The notes beneath the pieces are model-generated. The model was not told the DNA's origin. It saw nothing but the letters and a program-made list of their open reading frames with translations, and made no database searches. Made by a program: the position numbers and the translations under genes. A DNA stretch of 64,000 nt from contig SDUX01000002.1 of assembly GCA_008729055.1 (NCBI GenBank), forward strand, positions 6,363,485 to 6,427,484. Reading direction: 5' to 3'. Source of the DNA: Pyropia haitanensis (lineage: Eukaryota; Rhodophyta; Bangiophyceae; Bangiales; Bangiaceae). This document shows positions 51,744 through 62,143 of the stretch, piece by piece; the stretch's first letter is position 1, and every line of letters begins with the position of its first letter.

Positions 51744-52650
51744 ATGCCCCCCCCCACCCCCCCCCCCCCCCCCACCCCCCCCCTGCCGCCCTTGCCCTCC
51801 TGGCAACGCACCCAACGCTGGTGCGGCTTCCCCCCCCCCCCCCCCCCCCCTCCCGGCGCCCCCCCCCACGTACATTGGCCTCCTCCACGGCGTCCGCGTG
51901 CGCCTGACGCTGCCACCACACCCGTCCCCTGCCTCACCGGTGGGCGTGGCACTGCCGCCGGCCGCCGCCGCCGCCGTTGCCGTGGCGGTGCCCGACCTCG
52001 GCGGCCGCCTCGCCGCCGCCGCCGCCGCCGCCGACCCGGCCGCCGCGGCGGCCGCCGTCGCCGCCGCGCTCGTCACGGCGGGCGTCGCCGTGGCGGGCGC
52101 CGCCACCGCCACCGCCACCGCCGCCGCCACCGCCACCACCGCCGCCGCCGCCGCCGGCGCCCCGCCCCCGCCGCTCGCCGCCGACCACTACGCCGCCGTC
52201 GCCGCCGACGTGGCGGCGCTGCGGCGGGTCCCCCCCGGCGGCCGCGCCGTCTCGCTCGACGCGGCCGCCTCGCGGCTGGGCGTGGCCGTCACCGACGCCG
52301 CGGGGCGGGTGCACCCGCTGACGGTGACCATCCCGGCCGCCTACCCGGCGGGCCCCGCCGCCGTGGCCATTGCCGCCAACGTGCCGGCCGCGCTGGGCGT
52401 GCCGCCCGTCGCGCTGCCGCTCGCCACCCCGAGGGAGGGCGGCGGCATCGCCGCCGCCGTCGCCGCCGCCGCCGCCGCCCTGTCCGCCCCGGCGGCGCAG
52501 CTGTTTTTTGCAGTCCTGGACGACCTCGACGCGGCGTGCCACGTCCTCGACCCGCCGCCGCGCGCCGCCCGCCGCCGCGCCGTCGCGTACCGGCGGCTGT
52601 CGCTGGTCGCCCCCACCGCCGCCGCCGCCGACGCGGCCGCGGCCACCACC

Positions 52651-52688
<38 letters not shown>

Positions 52689-53222
52689 CACAGACACCGA
52701 CGCGGCGGCGGCGGCGGCGGCGGCGGCCGCCGCCGCCGCCCCCACCCGCCACCTGAGCGTGCGCGTCGGGGTGGCGCCGGCCGACGCGGCGGCGCTGCCG
52801 ACCATCTCCCTCCTCGGCGCCGCGCCGACGGTGCGCGCGCTGCGGGCGGCCGTGAACGCGCGGGCGGGGAGCTGGGCGGGCGCCCGCGGCGGCAGCATCC
52901 GCGCCGCGCTGGGGGAGGTGCTCGGGCTGGGCGGCGCGGCGGGGCTGCCGCCGCCGCCCGCCGATGGGGGGGGGGGGAGATGGCGTGTGGCGTGTGTGGC
53001 ACTGGCGGCGGCGGCGGCGGCGTGGCTCCCCCGCCCGACGGCGGCGCGCACGCCTACACCGTCTGTGACGTGCCGTCGTGCGCGCGGCTGTTCCACCGGC
53101 GGTGTGTGGTGGGGTGGTTGCGCCGGCGGGGGGGCACCGCCCGCGCGGCTGGCGGCGCCCTCGGCGGCGGGTGCCCCTGCTGTCGGGGGGAACCGCGGCT
53201 GGCCGTGCCGCGGGGCGGGTGA
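51744..53222 (+). CDS. FANCL-like E3 ubiquitin ligase, broken by C/G runs
   Basis: FANCL is the E3 subunit of the Fanconi anaemia core complex and ubiquitinates FANCD2/FANCI during interstrand crosslink repair. Three features support it. The N-terminal segment (THPTLVRLP, then TYIGLLHGVRVRLTLP) resembles the ELF region. A central double-RWD-like part contains LFFAVLDDLDAACHVLDPP, VAYRRLSL, a poly-Ala insertion, HLSVRVGV, LPTISLLGA and IRAALGEVLGL, in the order of the FANCL URD domain. The C terminus is a FANCL-type RING: CGVC, VCDVPSCARLFHRRCVVGWL, CPCC. The frame changes at C runs near 51750-51780 and 51830-51850, and at a run of 12 G (52966-52977) just before the RING. The probable start is the ATG at 51744. 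Unlike RAD18, no intron is needed. Confidence 0.8.
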
Positions 53223-53733
53223 GCGGCCGGCGGTGGCGGCGGCGGGCCCGCCGCGGCGGCAGCAGCAGCAGCGGCGGCAGCGGCAGCGGCAGCGGCGGCG
53301 GCGGTGGCGGTGGCGGCGGCACCACCTCACAGCCGGCCGCACCCTACCCCCCCCCGCTGTGACCGCGGCGGTGGCGGCGGCGGCGGCGGCAACGGCGGGC
53401 GGCGCGGCGCGCGGGCGTGGCCGACCCGCCGCCGTGTCGCGGGGCGGTGGGCGCCGCAGCGCCGGCGCCCCCCCCCCCCCCCCAGCAAACGTGGACGCCA
53501 CCCCCACCGCGGCGCGCCGCCACCCCCCGCCACCCCCCCCCCCGGCATTGCTCGCACCCGCCCGCAGCGAGCCACGCGCCCGACCCGTAGCGGCCGCCGG
53601 CGGCTGCGCCGCGCCGCGCCGCCCGCCACCCGCCCGCCGCGCAGGCGGCCGCCGCCACGGCGGGCGCGGGGGTGCGCGGCGGGGGGGGGGCCGCCGGCGG
53701 GCCGACGCGCGGCCGCGGCCCCCCCCCCCGTCC

Positions 53734-53772
<39 letters not shown>

Positions 53773-54142
53773 GTGCGCGCGGCGGCGCCGCCCCCCCGCG
53801 GACCGCGGCGGGGCGCGGCCGGCGCGTGCCGCGCGCGCGGGGGCCACCGCGGGGGGGGGGGGGGCACCGGCAGCGGGGGGCGGCCGCGGCCGCGCGGGCC
53901 GCGCGCCGCCGCGGCGGCCGCGCCCGCGTGGCGGCGGGCCGGGCGCCGGCGCGGGCGCGCCGGCCGCGTGGTTTTGGTTTGGCACACGGCGCGGCCGCGC
54001 GCGGCGGGGCCGCCGCCGCGGCTCTGCCGACGCACACAGTGGCGCACGAGCACATAAATCGCCCCTTTTCCACTCCCTCCTCTCCCCCCCCCCTGGTCAA
54101 ACCCCACGCAGCCGTGCCCTACCCCCCGCGACAGCCGCACCC
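53223..54142. other. Convergent 3' spacer, extremely GC-rich
   Basis: About 900 bp dominated by CCG/GCG triplets and C runs. Frames are open on both strands because stop codons are rare at this composition, and they show no family. The last 100 bp (54040-54140) are less extreme. Confidence 0.4.
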
Positions 54143-55787
54143 TCAGGACGGCTGCAAGAATGGGTGGGCAGCCAGCTCCGCAGCCAGCCCGCCCGTGCTG
54201 TCGCCGCCGTCGCGCCCTCCGCTGCCCCCCCCCCCCCCCCCCCCCGGCCCTGCCCCCCACTCTTGCACGCCAGCATGCGCGCCAGCAGCGCCCACCCCCC
54301 CCCCCCCGCTCGTCCAAAAACCGTACCGCGGGCGCCCACTCCTCCCCCTCCACCATGTACTCGCGCACTCTCGCCACATCCCCCCCGTGCACATCCTCAA
54401 TCAGCCGCACCAGCGCGGCCTGGGAGGTGGCGGGCCCGACGCCGGCGAGCGCCCCAAACACCAGCTCCGCCGCCGCCACGCCCAGCGCGTAGACGTCCTC
54501 GGCCTCGGCGGCCGCCCGCACCGCGGCGGCGACGCCCGCGACCGAGCCCGCCGCGCCGCGGGCGGCGGCGAGCGCGGCGGGGTCGCCCGCCGCCGCGGCG
54601 GTCGGCCGCGCAAACCCAAAGTCCCGCACCTTGACGCCCACCGACGCCGCCAGCCGCTCCTCGCCCGTGTTGAGCAGCAGCGACGACAGGCCGAGCGACC
54701 GGTGGGTCACCCCCGCCGCGTGGACGTGCGCGACGGCGGCCGCGGCGCCGGCGAGGATGGCGCGGAGGAACGCCGCGCGCCGCCGGTACGCGCCGTCGGG
54801 GAAGAGCGTGTCGATAAAGCCGACGCCAGAGACGCCCGCCGCGGCGGCGGCGGCGGGGGTGGTGGACGCGAGGTAGGACGCGGCGGTGGTGTTGCCCTCC
54901 CACCGAAAGACCAGCCAGGGGGTGTTGGGCAGCGGCGGCGCGCCGGCGGTCGGGAAGGAGCGCCGCCACGAGTCGCGAAAGTCGGGCGACCCAAACGCGT
55001 CGTCCGACAGGAAGCTGCCGAGGAGCGTCGCGACCGGCGGGCCGCCGACGGGCGTCTGGCGAACGCCTCCCGGCCCGACCGGCCCGCCCGCAGCGGGCGG
55101 CCCCGCCGCCTCCCCCGCCGCCGTCATGGACGCCAGCTTCTCGTACGCTTCCGCCTCGGCAACGCCCAGCTCCCGCCCGCCCGGTAGGAACTCCTTGAGC
55201 ATCACCCGCGTGTTGCGGGCGGGCCCCGGCGCGACGATCGTCGCGTCGTAGAGCCGGACGGCGGGCTCGGACGGCGCAGCGGTGCGCGTCGGGGCGGTCG
55301 GGTCAAACACCTCGGCGCCCGACTCGGCGTCGCGGTACGTCCACTCGGTGAGGGCGACGTAGCCTTGGGACGCGACCGGCCGGCGGATGAGAAAGTCTTT
55401 GGCCGAGTAGGACGCGAGGATGGCGGTGGGGGTGGTGGTGGTGGTGGTGGTGGTGGTGGTGGTGGTGGTGGTGGTGGTGGTGGTGGTGGTGGTGGTGGTG
55501 GTGGTGGTGGTGATGCCGGGAGAAGGGGGAGATGCGGTGGAGGAGCGACCACCGGCGGGGGGGAGCCCCACCGCCGCGCCTGCCAAGCCGCCGGCGGTGG
55601 CGCCAGCCACCACCGCCGCCCGCCCCCCCACCCACTCGCACGGCGCCACCCGCCACGCCGGCAGCGGCCGCCGAGGCGGCGCCGCCGCCGCCGCCGTCGC
55701 CGCCACCGCCGCCGGGCGGCGGCGGCCGGGAGCCGCCGCCGCGGCGGCGGCCGGGGCGGCCACCACCCAGGCGGCGGTCGTGGTCAT
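54143..55787 (-). CDS. Probable plastid protein kinase-like protein (HRD motif altered)
   Basis: Starts at 55787 (MTTTAAWVVAAP) with an Ala/Arg/Pro-rich transit-like region and a possible membrane segment (AAVVAGATAGGLAGAAVG). A run of about 27 Thr is encoded by a triplet microsatellite. The kinase fold follows: NTRVMLKEFL (candidate ATP-binding Lys), ELGVAEAEAYEKL, PWLVFRWEG (hinge), HAAGVTHRSLGLSSLLLN (catalytic loop), VKVRDFGFA (DFG), EAEDVYALGVAAAELVFG, and the terminal ELAAHPFLQ. The catalytic-loop HRD is HRS, so the base Asp is missing and the protein may be a pseudokinase. The 3' part needs a frame change at C/G runs near 54230-54310 to reach the HPFLQ end at 54143. Substrate unknown. 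Confidence 0.75.
55431..55512. repeat. (GGT)n microsatellite, about 27 units
   Basis: An uninterrupted GGT/ACC triplet repeat inside the kinase-like gene, read on the minus strand as poly-Thr. Its length keeps the frame, and it is likely polymorphic. Confidence 0.95.
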
Positions 55788-57590
55788 GGTCGCGAGAAGG
55801 GAAAGGAGGGGCGAGGGCGGTAAACCACACGCGTCGGCAGGTGGGAAGGAGGTCGTCCACGCGGCAACGGCGGGGACGGGGGTGGACAAGGCGGAAGGGG
55901 GCGGGGGGGGGGGGGCGGCACGGGGCGCCGCTTGGGGACGCGGCGGGTAACTCGGCGGTTCCAGCGTTCCCCGACGCGGGCGGCACGCACGGCCAAGGGC
56001 CATGATCCGAGCACCGCGTGGCAGCAGTCCAGACGCGGACTTACGGGGGGTCGTTTCACTTCCGATTGACAGGAACAGCTTTCGGTAGTAGGATTTGCCG
56101 CATCAGTAGCCACTTGAGGTGGCGGTGCGCTCGTCTGCTGCGGTTAGTAGGGTTGGGGTAGCGTTCCTTGCCCAAGCCGTCGCCTCAACTCTGGACGCGT
56201 ACGACTGGTGTGGGACGAGAGCGCGCCCGACACCATCCCACCCCCGCCACACAGGCACGCAAGGAAGGGAGGGGAACGACAGCGGTGGAGAAGGGAAGTG
56301 ACGCGGTGCGCGTCGCGGACGGTGACATTGGTGGCCAGTGGGAGGCACGGCGACGTCAGCGGTGGACGGCGCGCTGGAGGGCTTGCATGCGGCCGACGGG
56401 GCGAGCCCGCCAGCATACCCCGACGTCCGCGGTGTGGTCTTGCTGGCAGGTGCCGCCGCCGCCGCCGTCACGGTGGTGGCACGCGGCGGCTGGGGTATCC
56501 CCGGTCGTCCTCCCCAGCGGGCGCCGATTGGGGACCGTGCGGTTGGCGGCGGAGGGGACACTCGGGCGCCAGAGACGGCCGCGCGGAGGGGGGAACCGTG
56601 AGGAAGGGCAGAGGGGGGGAGGGGAGGGGGGGGGGGGGCGCGCCCCCGCCAGAGGTGCGTGGCGCTGGGGAATGGGGAGGTGCGTCTGCCGCGGCCGCCG
56701 CCCCGCTGTCGCCGTCCCCATCGAGGACGTTGTTGGAGGAGGCGGCGGGGGGGGGCGGGGGGGGCGGGCGGGTGGTCGCCGCGGGCGGCCCCGCCGCCCC
56801 CCATCGACGCTGTGCCCCCCTCTGGTGCCGCTGCAGTGGCCGCTGCAGCGGGGAGGTCGGGGCGACCGCGACGCTCGCCCGCACACAACGACCAAAAAAA
56901 AAAAAAAAAAAAAAAAAGGGAAAACGAAGAGGCGCCCGCGCGCCGCCTGTCGACCGTGCCCCCGCCGCCACGCATCCGCCGCGCCGGCCGACCCCGCCGC
57001 GGCCCGCGCGGGGCACGGCGGTCGGCGACGCGCTCTGCGCTGGCGCCGCGCCGCCGCGGGCGGGCCCGGCCGCGGGTGCGGCCGCGGCCGCGGCGGTCCG
57101 CCGCCGCTCACCTCGCCGCCGGCCGCAACGCCCCCCCCCCGCGCCGCGCAACCCCACGCAGAGGCACCGCCCACCACAGGGGACGGGTGGGGTCCGTCTG
57201 GACGCGCGGGCGGGGCTCCCGCCATTGCCAGGCGGATGCCTGCGGGCGTACCGTCGTTCCCCCCGCGACGCGCGTGCGCTCTCTCGCGCGGATTGCGCGG
57301 GGGAGCGGCGGCGCGCTCCCGCCCCCGTTGCCTGGGCGGGCTCGGGCAGCCGCGACGCTGTTCAAGGCGGCGCGCCCCCGGCGCTGCGCCGTCCCGCGGT
57401 TGCCCTACCCCCGCGGCGGCTTTGCCGACCCGCCGCCCACGGGGTTGTCGTCGTCCCCTCTCTAGCCACGCACCCCTTTGGCGTGCTCTCACCCAAAGAC
57501 CCCCCCCCCCCGCCCCTCCGCGAGCGGACCCCTTTTTTTTCCCCCTCCGTCCCCATCCGTCTCCGCCTCCCCCCGCGGCAGGTCCCCATC
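55788..57590. other. Divergent intergenic region with a 24-A run
   Basis: About 1.8 kb between two divergent genes. It contains A24 at 56894-56917 and several G runs. Overlapping frames of up to 380 codons on both strands are Arg/Pro/Gly-rich with no domain. Promoters of both neighbours should be here; I see no clear TATA box. Confidence 0.4.
56894..56917. repeat. Homopolymer A24
   Basis: Twenty-four consecutive A on the plus strand in otherwise very GC-rich DNA. It could be the tail of a retroposed sequence or simple slippage; no flanking duplication was recognised. Confidence 0.8.
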
Positions 57591-59761
57591 ATGGACCCGC
57601 CGGCGGTCCCCCCCGGCGTCGCCCCCACGCCGACGGTCATTGTGGGTGGCGGCCCGGTCGGCCTGACGGTCGCGCTCGGCCTCGTCGCCCGCGGCTGGGA
57701 GGAGGTGGTCGTCGTCGAGCGGGCGCCCGCGCTCGTCGCCCCCGACTCCCTCCGCACCTACGCCATGGGCGTCAGCCACCGGGGGCAGGCGGTCCTCGCG
57801 GCGGTGGAGGCCGCCGCCGCGGCACGGTCGACGGCGGCGGCGGCGGCGGCGGCGACGGTGGCAGCGGAGGCGGCCATGGCACAGCCCACCCGCACCGGTG
57901 GCGGCGTCCCCGCCGGGGAAGGGGCTACCGGCTGCAACAACGGAACCGGCGCCAGCGCGGGCGGCGGGCACGACGCGAGCGGCGACGGCGGGGGCACTCC
58001 CCGCCGCGGCGGCGGCGGCGGCGGCGGCGGCGGCCGGCGGGTTGACCTGCTCGCCCCCCTCCGCCGCCACGCGCACATCGCGCCGACCGGCCTGCGCGTG
58101 TGGAGCTACGCGCCCGGCGGCGGCGGCGCGGCGTCGGTCTACACGCGGCCGCCGCTGCCGGGACGGCGGCCGTCTTGGCTCGTCCGCCGGCAGCGGCTGC
58201 AAGAGGTGCTCGCCACGGCCGCGGAAGCGGCGGGCGTGCGGGTGCTGCTGGGCATGTCCGTCGTCGGCGTCACGTGGGGGACGGACGGAGCCGCGGGGGC
58301 GGGGCTCCCCATGGGCGTCCGCGTGGCGCCAGCCGACGGTGGGGAGGGGGGGGAGACGCTCCTGCGGGCGGCGCTCCTCCTCGGCTGCGACGGCTGCTCG
58401 TCGGTGGTGCGGGACGCGCTGGGGGCGGCGCCGACCGCGGCGGGGGTGGCCATCGAGACGGAAGGCACCGCCGCGGGGCCGGGCGGGTGGGCGCGCCGCC
58501 GCCGGGCCGGCGCGTGGCGCTTTTCCGCGGCCTGCCGGCCGCCGGCCGGGGCGGACGCGCTGCCCGCGCGCATCGCCGCCCGCCACGGCGTGCGCTTTAC
58601 CCGTGGCGGGGTGCGGGTGGAGGTGCCGTTTGGGTGTGGCGCCAGCCACTACCCGTACCGCACGCAGGGGTGGCACTACAAGGCCATCCCGCTGCCCGTC
58701 GGGCACCCCTTTCTGGGTCACCCGCCGCCCGCCGCGGTGGCCGCGCCGGCCGCGGCGGCGGCGGCGCACCCGCCGCCGTCCGCGGCGGGCGCGCCGCCGC
58801 CCAGCCCCCCCCGGCGCCCGCCACGCCCCTCCCCGACGTTGTGTCGGCCGCGGGCGTCGGCTGGGCGGGCGGCGCCCCCCGCCGCCGCCGCCGCCGCTTC
58901 CGCCTCACCGCCTTCCGCACCGGCGACGATGACGCCGGGCGGGTGCCGCTCGCGGCGGTGATGGCGCCGCCCGACCACGCGGTCTGGGCGGTGCGCTCCG
59001 CGGCGGCGCTGCGCGAGCTGTTTGTCGAGAACTTTCCGGGCGTGCCGGGGGGGGGGGCGTCGCTCTTGCCAGACGATGCCCTCGCGGCGGGGGTGGTCGC
59101 CGCCCCGCCGGGCACCCTCCCGCGCATGGTCGTGCCGCACTCGCTGGTGGCGGCGGTGGGGGGGGTGCGTGGGGGGGCCACCCCCGTGGGGGGGGTCGCC
59201 CTCCTCGGCGACGCCGCCCACCCGGTGCCGCCCGACCTGGGCCAGGGCGTCAACGCGGGGCTCGAGGACGCGGGCGCCTTTCTTGCCGCGCTCGACGCGG
59301 GCGCCCCCCCGGCCGCCGAGATGGCGGTCAGCAGCAGCGGCGGCGGCGGCGGCGGCAGCACGGGCGGCCCGCCGGCGCTTCCCCCCCTCCACGCCGCCCT
59401 GGCCGCCTACGCGGCGGCACGCTCCGCCGAGGCCGCCGCCCTGTGCACGCTGTCCGCCCGCGCCAACCGCCGCGCGTACGCGACGGCCGGCGCGCCCGAC
59501 GGCCTCCTCGGCTGGGCGGTGGACGCGGCGTACGGGGCGGCGGTGCGCGCGCGGGGGCGGCTGCACATGGCCGCGTGGGCGCGCACGCGTGGCGCGGGCG
59601 GGCTCCTCCCGCCGCCCGTGACGGTGTGCCTCTTCCGGGGGGACCCGTTCGCGGCGGTGGTGGCCGCGCAGGAGGCGGCCGCGCGGCGGGTGTGGTGGGG
59701 GGGGGTGGCGCTGGGGGGGGGGGTCGCCGCTGCGCTGGCCGCCCAGTGGCTGAGGGGGTGA
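57591..59761 (+). CDS. FAD-dependent monooxygenase, kynurenine 3-monooxygenase type
   Basis: Flavoprotein aromatic hydroxylase. The N-terminal FAD-binding Rossmann fold is at residues 14-32 (TVIVGGGPVGLTVALGLVA), followed by ERAPALVAPDSLRTYAMG, WLVRRQRLQEVLATAAEAAG, a GCDGCSSVVRDAL motif (the GD/DG signature), and HYPYRTQGWHYKAIPLP. Near residue 540 the second FAD motif, GDAAHPVPPDLGQGVNAGLED, closely follows the GDAAHxxxPxxGQGxNxGxED pattern of kynurenine 3-monooxygenase. A C-terminal hydrophobic stretch (WWGGVALGGGVAAALAAQW) resembles that enzyme's outer-mitochondrial-membrane anchor. Two low-complexity insertions are present. The frame changes at a C run of eight near 58804-58811. The substrate is not certain; other FAD monooxygenases share these motifs. 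The start is at 57591 (catcATGG). Confidence 0.85.
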
Positions 59762-62143
59762 CGGAGGGGGGGGGCGGGGGCGGGGGGGGGGGGTGCCCGG
59801 TACGGCACGCCCACTTGCTGAGGGGGGCGCCCGGCTGGCGACGGTGCGAAGAGCGGCCGTCCTCGTCCGCGGCCGGCGCCGTGGTCAGCGACAGGGGGCT
59901 GGGGGGGAGGGAGGGAGCGGCGGTGGAGAGGGGTTGACGGGAAAGAAGAGAGACACCAGCGCCGTCGCGCACCCACCAAAAGGGACTCGCACGCCAACGC
60001 CACGTCGTGGCCCGCGCCGGGTACGCCGCGTCGCTGGGCGCGGCATTGTCGACCGCGGCGGCCGACCGTCCGTGCCAGACGGAGGATGGAGACGCGAGGG
60101 TGGGGGGGGGGGGGGGGAGGAGTTGGGGAGAACAGAGGCGGCCGAAAATGGCGACGTGCGGCCGCCATTGCCGGGCCGACGAGGACGGCAATGCCACGCC
60201 GTGTCGTGCGACGGCTCGTTGCGAGGTGCGGGGGCGGCGGCCGCCTGTGGGGGTGGGGGACAGGGGTGGACGCCGCGACGCGGGCGGGAGTCGACGGGAC
60301 GCCAGAGCGCGGCGAGCGCGGCCGCGGCGGCCGCGTGATCCGCCTGCCTCGCGCCCGCGGCGTGCTCCGTTGCAGTCCGCGCGGCACGCTCTCGAGGCGC
60401 GAGCGGCGCTTGGCGTCACGCGGCGTCCGAGCCAGCCACCGCCCAGCTGGCACGTTGCGGGCGGCTCGGCAATCGGGAGTATTGGCCGCCCACAGCTACG
60501 CCACGGTAGCAGCTCGCTCGTGGGTACTCCGCAACACCCGGGAACGTTCAGACAGTCCACACCGTCACATCCCAATCTGGCAGGTCGGAACACGACAATA
60601 GAGAACGACCGTGGTCTCTGTTGTCGGACTGCGCGGCATGGCCAGAGTGCACCCCGTAGTCCTGGACGGGCAGACCACTCAGCCAAAGCCACCGAGTGCC
60701 TCATGGCCGGCGCTTGGCCGCGGTCACCTCGCTCCGAGACAACGCAGCCTCCGCCCTGCATCCTCTCGCTCGCTCGCGCCCATGCGCACATATGGAGAGG
60801 AATCACGCGGCCTCACACATGAGGCTGGCGCATCGCTCACCCATATGTTCTTAGCATCCTCCCCTAATCAGCCCAGCGGCCAAGTTTCCAGGGTTTGCCC
60901 ATTGGTGCCTCAGGCCGATCCCCCACTGTTGTCACTTGGCAGTTTCCAGACACAAGGAGAAAAAACTTGGCCCTGGCTATTCCTCTCGTCCAGCGGCCGA
61001 CCGACACTGTCGGGGGGGGGTTGAAGTACCACTGCGGGAGGCGCAGCGTCGCGCGCCCAGCTCTCAAGGCGGCCTCAACCCGCCCTTGTGTTCCCGGCAC
61101 ATAGGCCGGCGGGTGTGCGCCAAATACTGGCCGCAGCGGTCGTTCGCGCGCGCGACTCGGCGGCGGCGGTGCCTGTGCAGGATGGATGATGGAGAAGATG
61201 GAAGATGAGGAATGACAATGTCCCCCACCGTGGGAGCTCAAGCTTCTTGGGGGCCAGCACAGCTGTGGTCCCTGCTGGCGGATACTAACTGCTCAGTTTC
61301 AGCCGCGGTCAGCCGCGACGGCCAGAGAGCAAGTCCAATAGTGGGCGGGAGATTTACTGCCTGCGTGTCGTCTCGATTTTCATCCGATGTAGCCTGCATC
61401 ACCGTAGCCTACGTACAACGGTCAGCCAACAAGAAGAGACGAGACCTGGTCAGCCGCACCTCTCCCCCCTCGAACACTGATGGAGGTCCCATCCCATAAT
61501 CGCCCATTGGGGGTGAGAGCTGCCAACCTTCCGCCGTGCGTTGGCGCCACGGTGCGGGGCCTGGTGGCGATGATAATCGTGGCGGCTGGCCCGGCGATCT
61601 GGGTCGGCACAGCGTTGACACGACGGCAACCCCCTCGCCTGGACGCTCGCAGGGGGCACGCACCGTGGTGAAAGTCGGGCATGTCTCAGGTGGGGGAACG
61701 ACCTGTCCGGTGCTGGACTTGGCCTGCCCCCGCCACCGGCTCGCCGGGCTCTCGCCGCGCTCGCAGGCGGCCGGAAGGCTGCTGCGGTGGACCAACGAGA
61801 CTCACGGCCCTTGGTGCGCAGAGCGTCCATGTGGCTGCCTGGCTTCCTGCGCCACAATCCGTGGACGCCCCACCCGCCAAGGACACCTTCGAAGCGTCAG
61901 CCCCGTTCCGTCTGGCGCGTTCGGAACGTTCCCCTTCTCCCATTCCCGCCCCCTACAAACGACCAACCCGCTGAGGGCGCCGCGGCAGCTCGGGACCCCT
62001 CACCCGGCAGAGATCGGAGAGATCTTGCCCACCATTCCTTTCTCCGGCATCCTCAGACGGGTCCGCTCCACTCCCGCCCTTCCTCCTCCGACGCGCCCTG
62101 ACACCCGCCCACCTCCGCCTAACGGCGGCTGCGGGTGAGCTCG
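59762..62143. other. Intergenic, no supported gene
   Basis: About 2.4 kb. G runs near 59770-59790 and 60105-60118 give way to less biased DNA from 60500. Frames on both strands are Arg/Ser/Pro-rich and unlike known families. The last 150 bp are a pyrimidine-rich leader for the next gene. Confidence 0.4.

Noticed and set aside
52341..56003. 1220-codon minus-strand frame spanning the kinase-like and FANCL-like genes
   Set aside because: Only its first part (55787 to about 54310) is protein-like. The rest runs antisense through FANCL and is open merely because stops are rare at this GC content.
56894..56917. A24 run as evidence of a retrogene or LINE/SINE insertion
   Set aside because: No flanking target duplication, no reverse transcriptase and no tRNA-like body upstream. 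Simple slippage explains it equally well.
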